A stretch of 64,000 nt of DNA from Fusarium oxysporum f. sp. lycopersici 4287 (lineage: Eukaryota > Ascomycota > Sordariomycetes > Hypocreales > Nectriaceae): assembly GCF_000149955.1 (NCBI RefSeq), contig NC_030991.1:3760187-3824186 (forward strand). The letters run 5' to 3'. The number at the start of each line of letters is the position of its first letter. The stretch's first letter is position 1. Shown piece by piece: positions 63,072 through 64,000 of the stretch. The notes under the pieces were generated by a model. The model was not told the DNA's origin. It did not search any database and worked only from the letters and a program-made list of their open reading frames with translations. Position numbers and translations under genes: made by a program.

Positions 63072-64000
63072 ATGGAAGCACTCGGCGTCGCATCCAGCGT
63101 CGTCGCTGTGATCGATCTGTCGGCCAAGGTGCTTTCCCTATGTTTCCAGTACTCTCGAGAGGTGAAGAACGCCAGAGACGATATCGAAAGGCTTCGCAAA
63201 GAAGTTGCTGCCTTTCAGGCCACGACAGAAGAACTTGAGAGTCTCGTTGAAGGCTCTCGGGGGAAAGATCTGAAAGCGTCTCGACGATTGGTATATGCGA
63301 TAGAAGTTGGTCATTCAACGCTGGGTAAGCTCGCACAAGAGCTCCAACCTTCAACTGGTCGAAAGACAATGAGCCGCCTTGGCGTACGCGCACTCAAATG
63401 GCCATTTGAACGCGAAGACATTGAGCGAGCCATCCAAAATCTTGCGCGCTGCAGAGACAATGTTTCTTTGGCATTGAATATCGACGGGATGTGAGTGGCA
63501 CGATCTACGAGGTGATACTTCAGCTGATACGAGTCCCATCCAGCGCAACCCTCCAGAACGTCGACCATAAGATCACCCTTGACACACTACCTATCGCAGA
63601 GGGTGCATCTTTTGACTCCCATGCCGAACAACACAACCCGACATGCTTGCCTAACACCCGTGTGGAGCTGCTCAAAGAAATCGATCGCTGGATCGTTGAA
63701 CCGAACTCAAAGACAATATTCTGGCTAAATGGCATGGCAGGAACGGGAAAGTCGACCATCTCGCGGACTGTTGCTCGATCACGGACTAAGCAAGGTGATC
63801 TCGGTGCTAGCTTCTTCTTCAAGAGAGGAGAGACTGATCGAGGGAACTTGGCCAAGTTCGTGCCTACCGTGGCCCGCCGACTGGCTTGGAGCATACCGGG
63901 GGTTGCGCCGTTGATCAAGAACGCAGTTGATGCTGATCCAGCGATCGTTGACAAGGCCGTGAGGGAGCAGTTTGAGAAGCTCGTTCGTGAGCCGCTGTCA
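63072..64000 (+). CDS. NLR-like STAND protein, 5' part (runs off the window)
   Basis: Exon 63072-63490, intron 63491-63543 (GTGAGT donor, CTGAT branch, CCAG acceptor), exon from 63544 onward. ATG 63072 is the first in frame. Residues 1-140 form the helical fungal NLR N-terminal domain (MEALGVASSVVAVIDLSAKV, REVKNARDDIERLRKEV). After the splice (NIDGI|ATLQNVDHK) the linker LPIAEGASFDSHAEQHNPTCL leads to TRVELLKEIDRWI and the NACHT Walker A, FWLNGMAGTGKSTISRT (about residues 200-215), then SFFFKRGETDRGNLAKFVPTVARRLA. This layout is that of fungal NACHT receptors linked to self/non-self recognition and regulated cell death; that function is inferred from the family. The visible part is intact. 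Confidence 0.85.

Overview
The window reads as an accessory, gene-poor segment of a filamentous ascomycete (Pezizomycotina) genome. Coding blocks are separated by short GT-AG introns (49-73 nt) with CTRAC-type branch sites. The gene content is typical of such fungi: NACHT/WD40 NLR-like receptors, an MFS transporter of the drug-efflux type, a DUF3455 secreted protein, C2H2 factors, a TM2 protein, a double-psi beta-barrel secreted protein, and relics of a polyketide synthase. No tRNA, rRNA or CRISPR array was seen. One run of N (52825-52981) marks an assembly gap.

Layout. 1-700: end of a decayed Tc1/mariner element. 703-8840: a tandemly and segmentally duplicated family of four unrecognised small-protein genes (A1, B1, B2, A2; two intact, two broken), interrupted by a dead pogo/Fot1-like transposase and by a 430-bp TIR element that inserted after the duplication. 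9075-10300: a degraded gene. 10960-13709: an intact membrane-anchored sulfatase/LTA-synthase-like gene. 14-20 kb: small hypothetical genes, including two paralogous four-cysteine zinc-ribbon proteins, among short TIR repeats. 20.7-22.1 kb: a three-exon nucleoside-hydrolase-like gene. 23-29 kb: relics of secondary-metabolism enzymes, a tiny chromo-shadow-like gene, a 368-aa orphan and a DUF3455 gene. 31-43.7 kb: a C2H2 factor, several orphans, a TM2 gene and two small secreted proteins. 45-50 kb: a broken MFS transporter, a two-exon C2H2 protein and a kinase fragment. 52-59.3 kb: a 5195-bp Ty1/copia element with matching 206-bp LTRs, sitting between two truncated genes. 59.6-64 kb: a conserved orphan, the 3' part of one NLR on the minus strand, and the 5' part of another on the plus strand running off the window.

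How it fits together. There is no operon-like pathway here; the signature is turnover. At least three short TIR element families (called MITE-A, MITE-B and repeat C below) recur across 32 kb, and several genes survive only as fragments. The parts most likely to be new are the A/B gene family, the zinc-ribbon pair, the nucleoside-hydrolase-like protein with altered active-site motifs, and two copia details: an apparent lysine half-tRNA primer site, and gag and pol joined in one frame across a single UGA.
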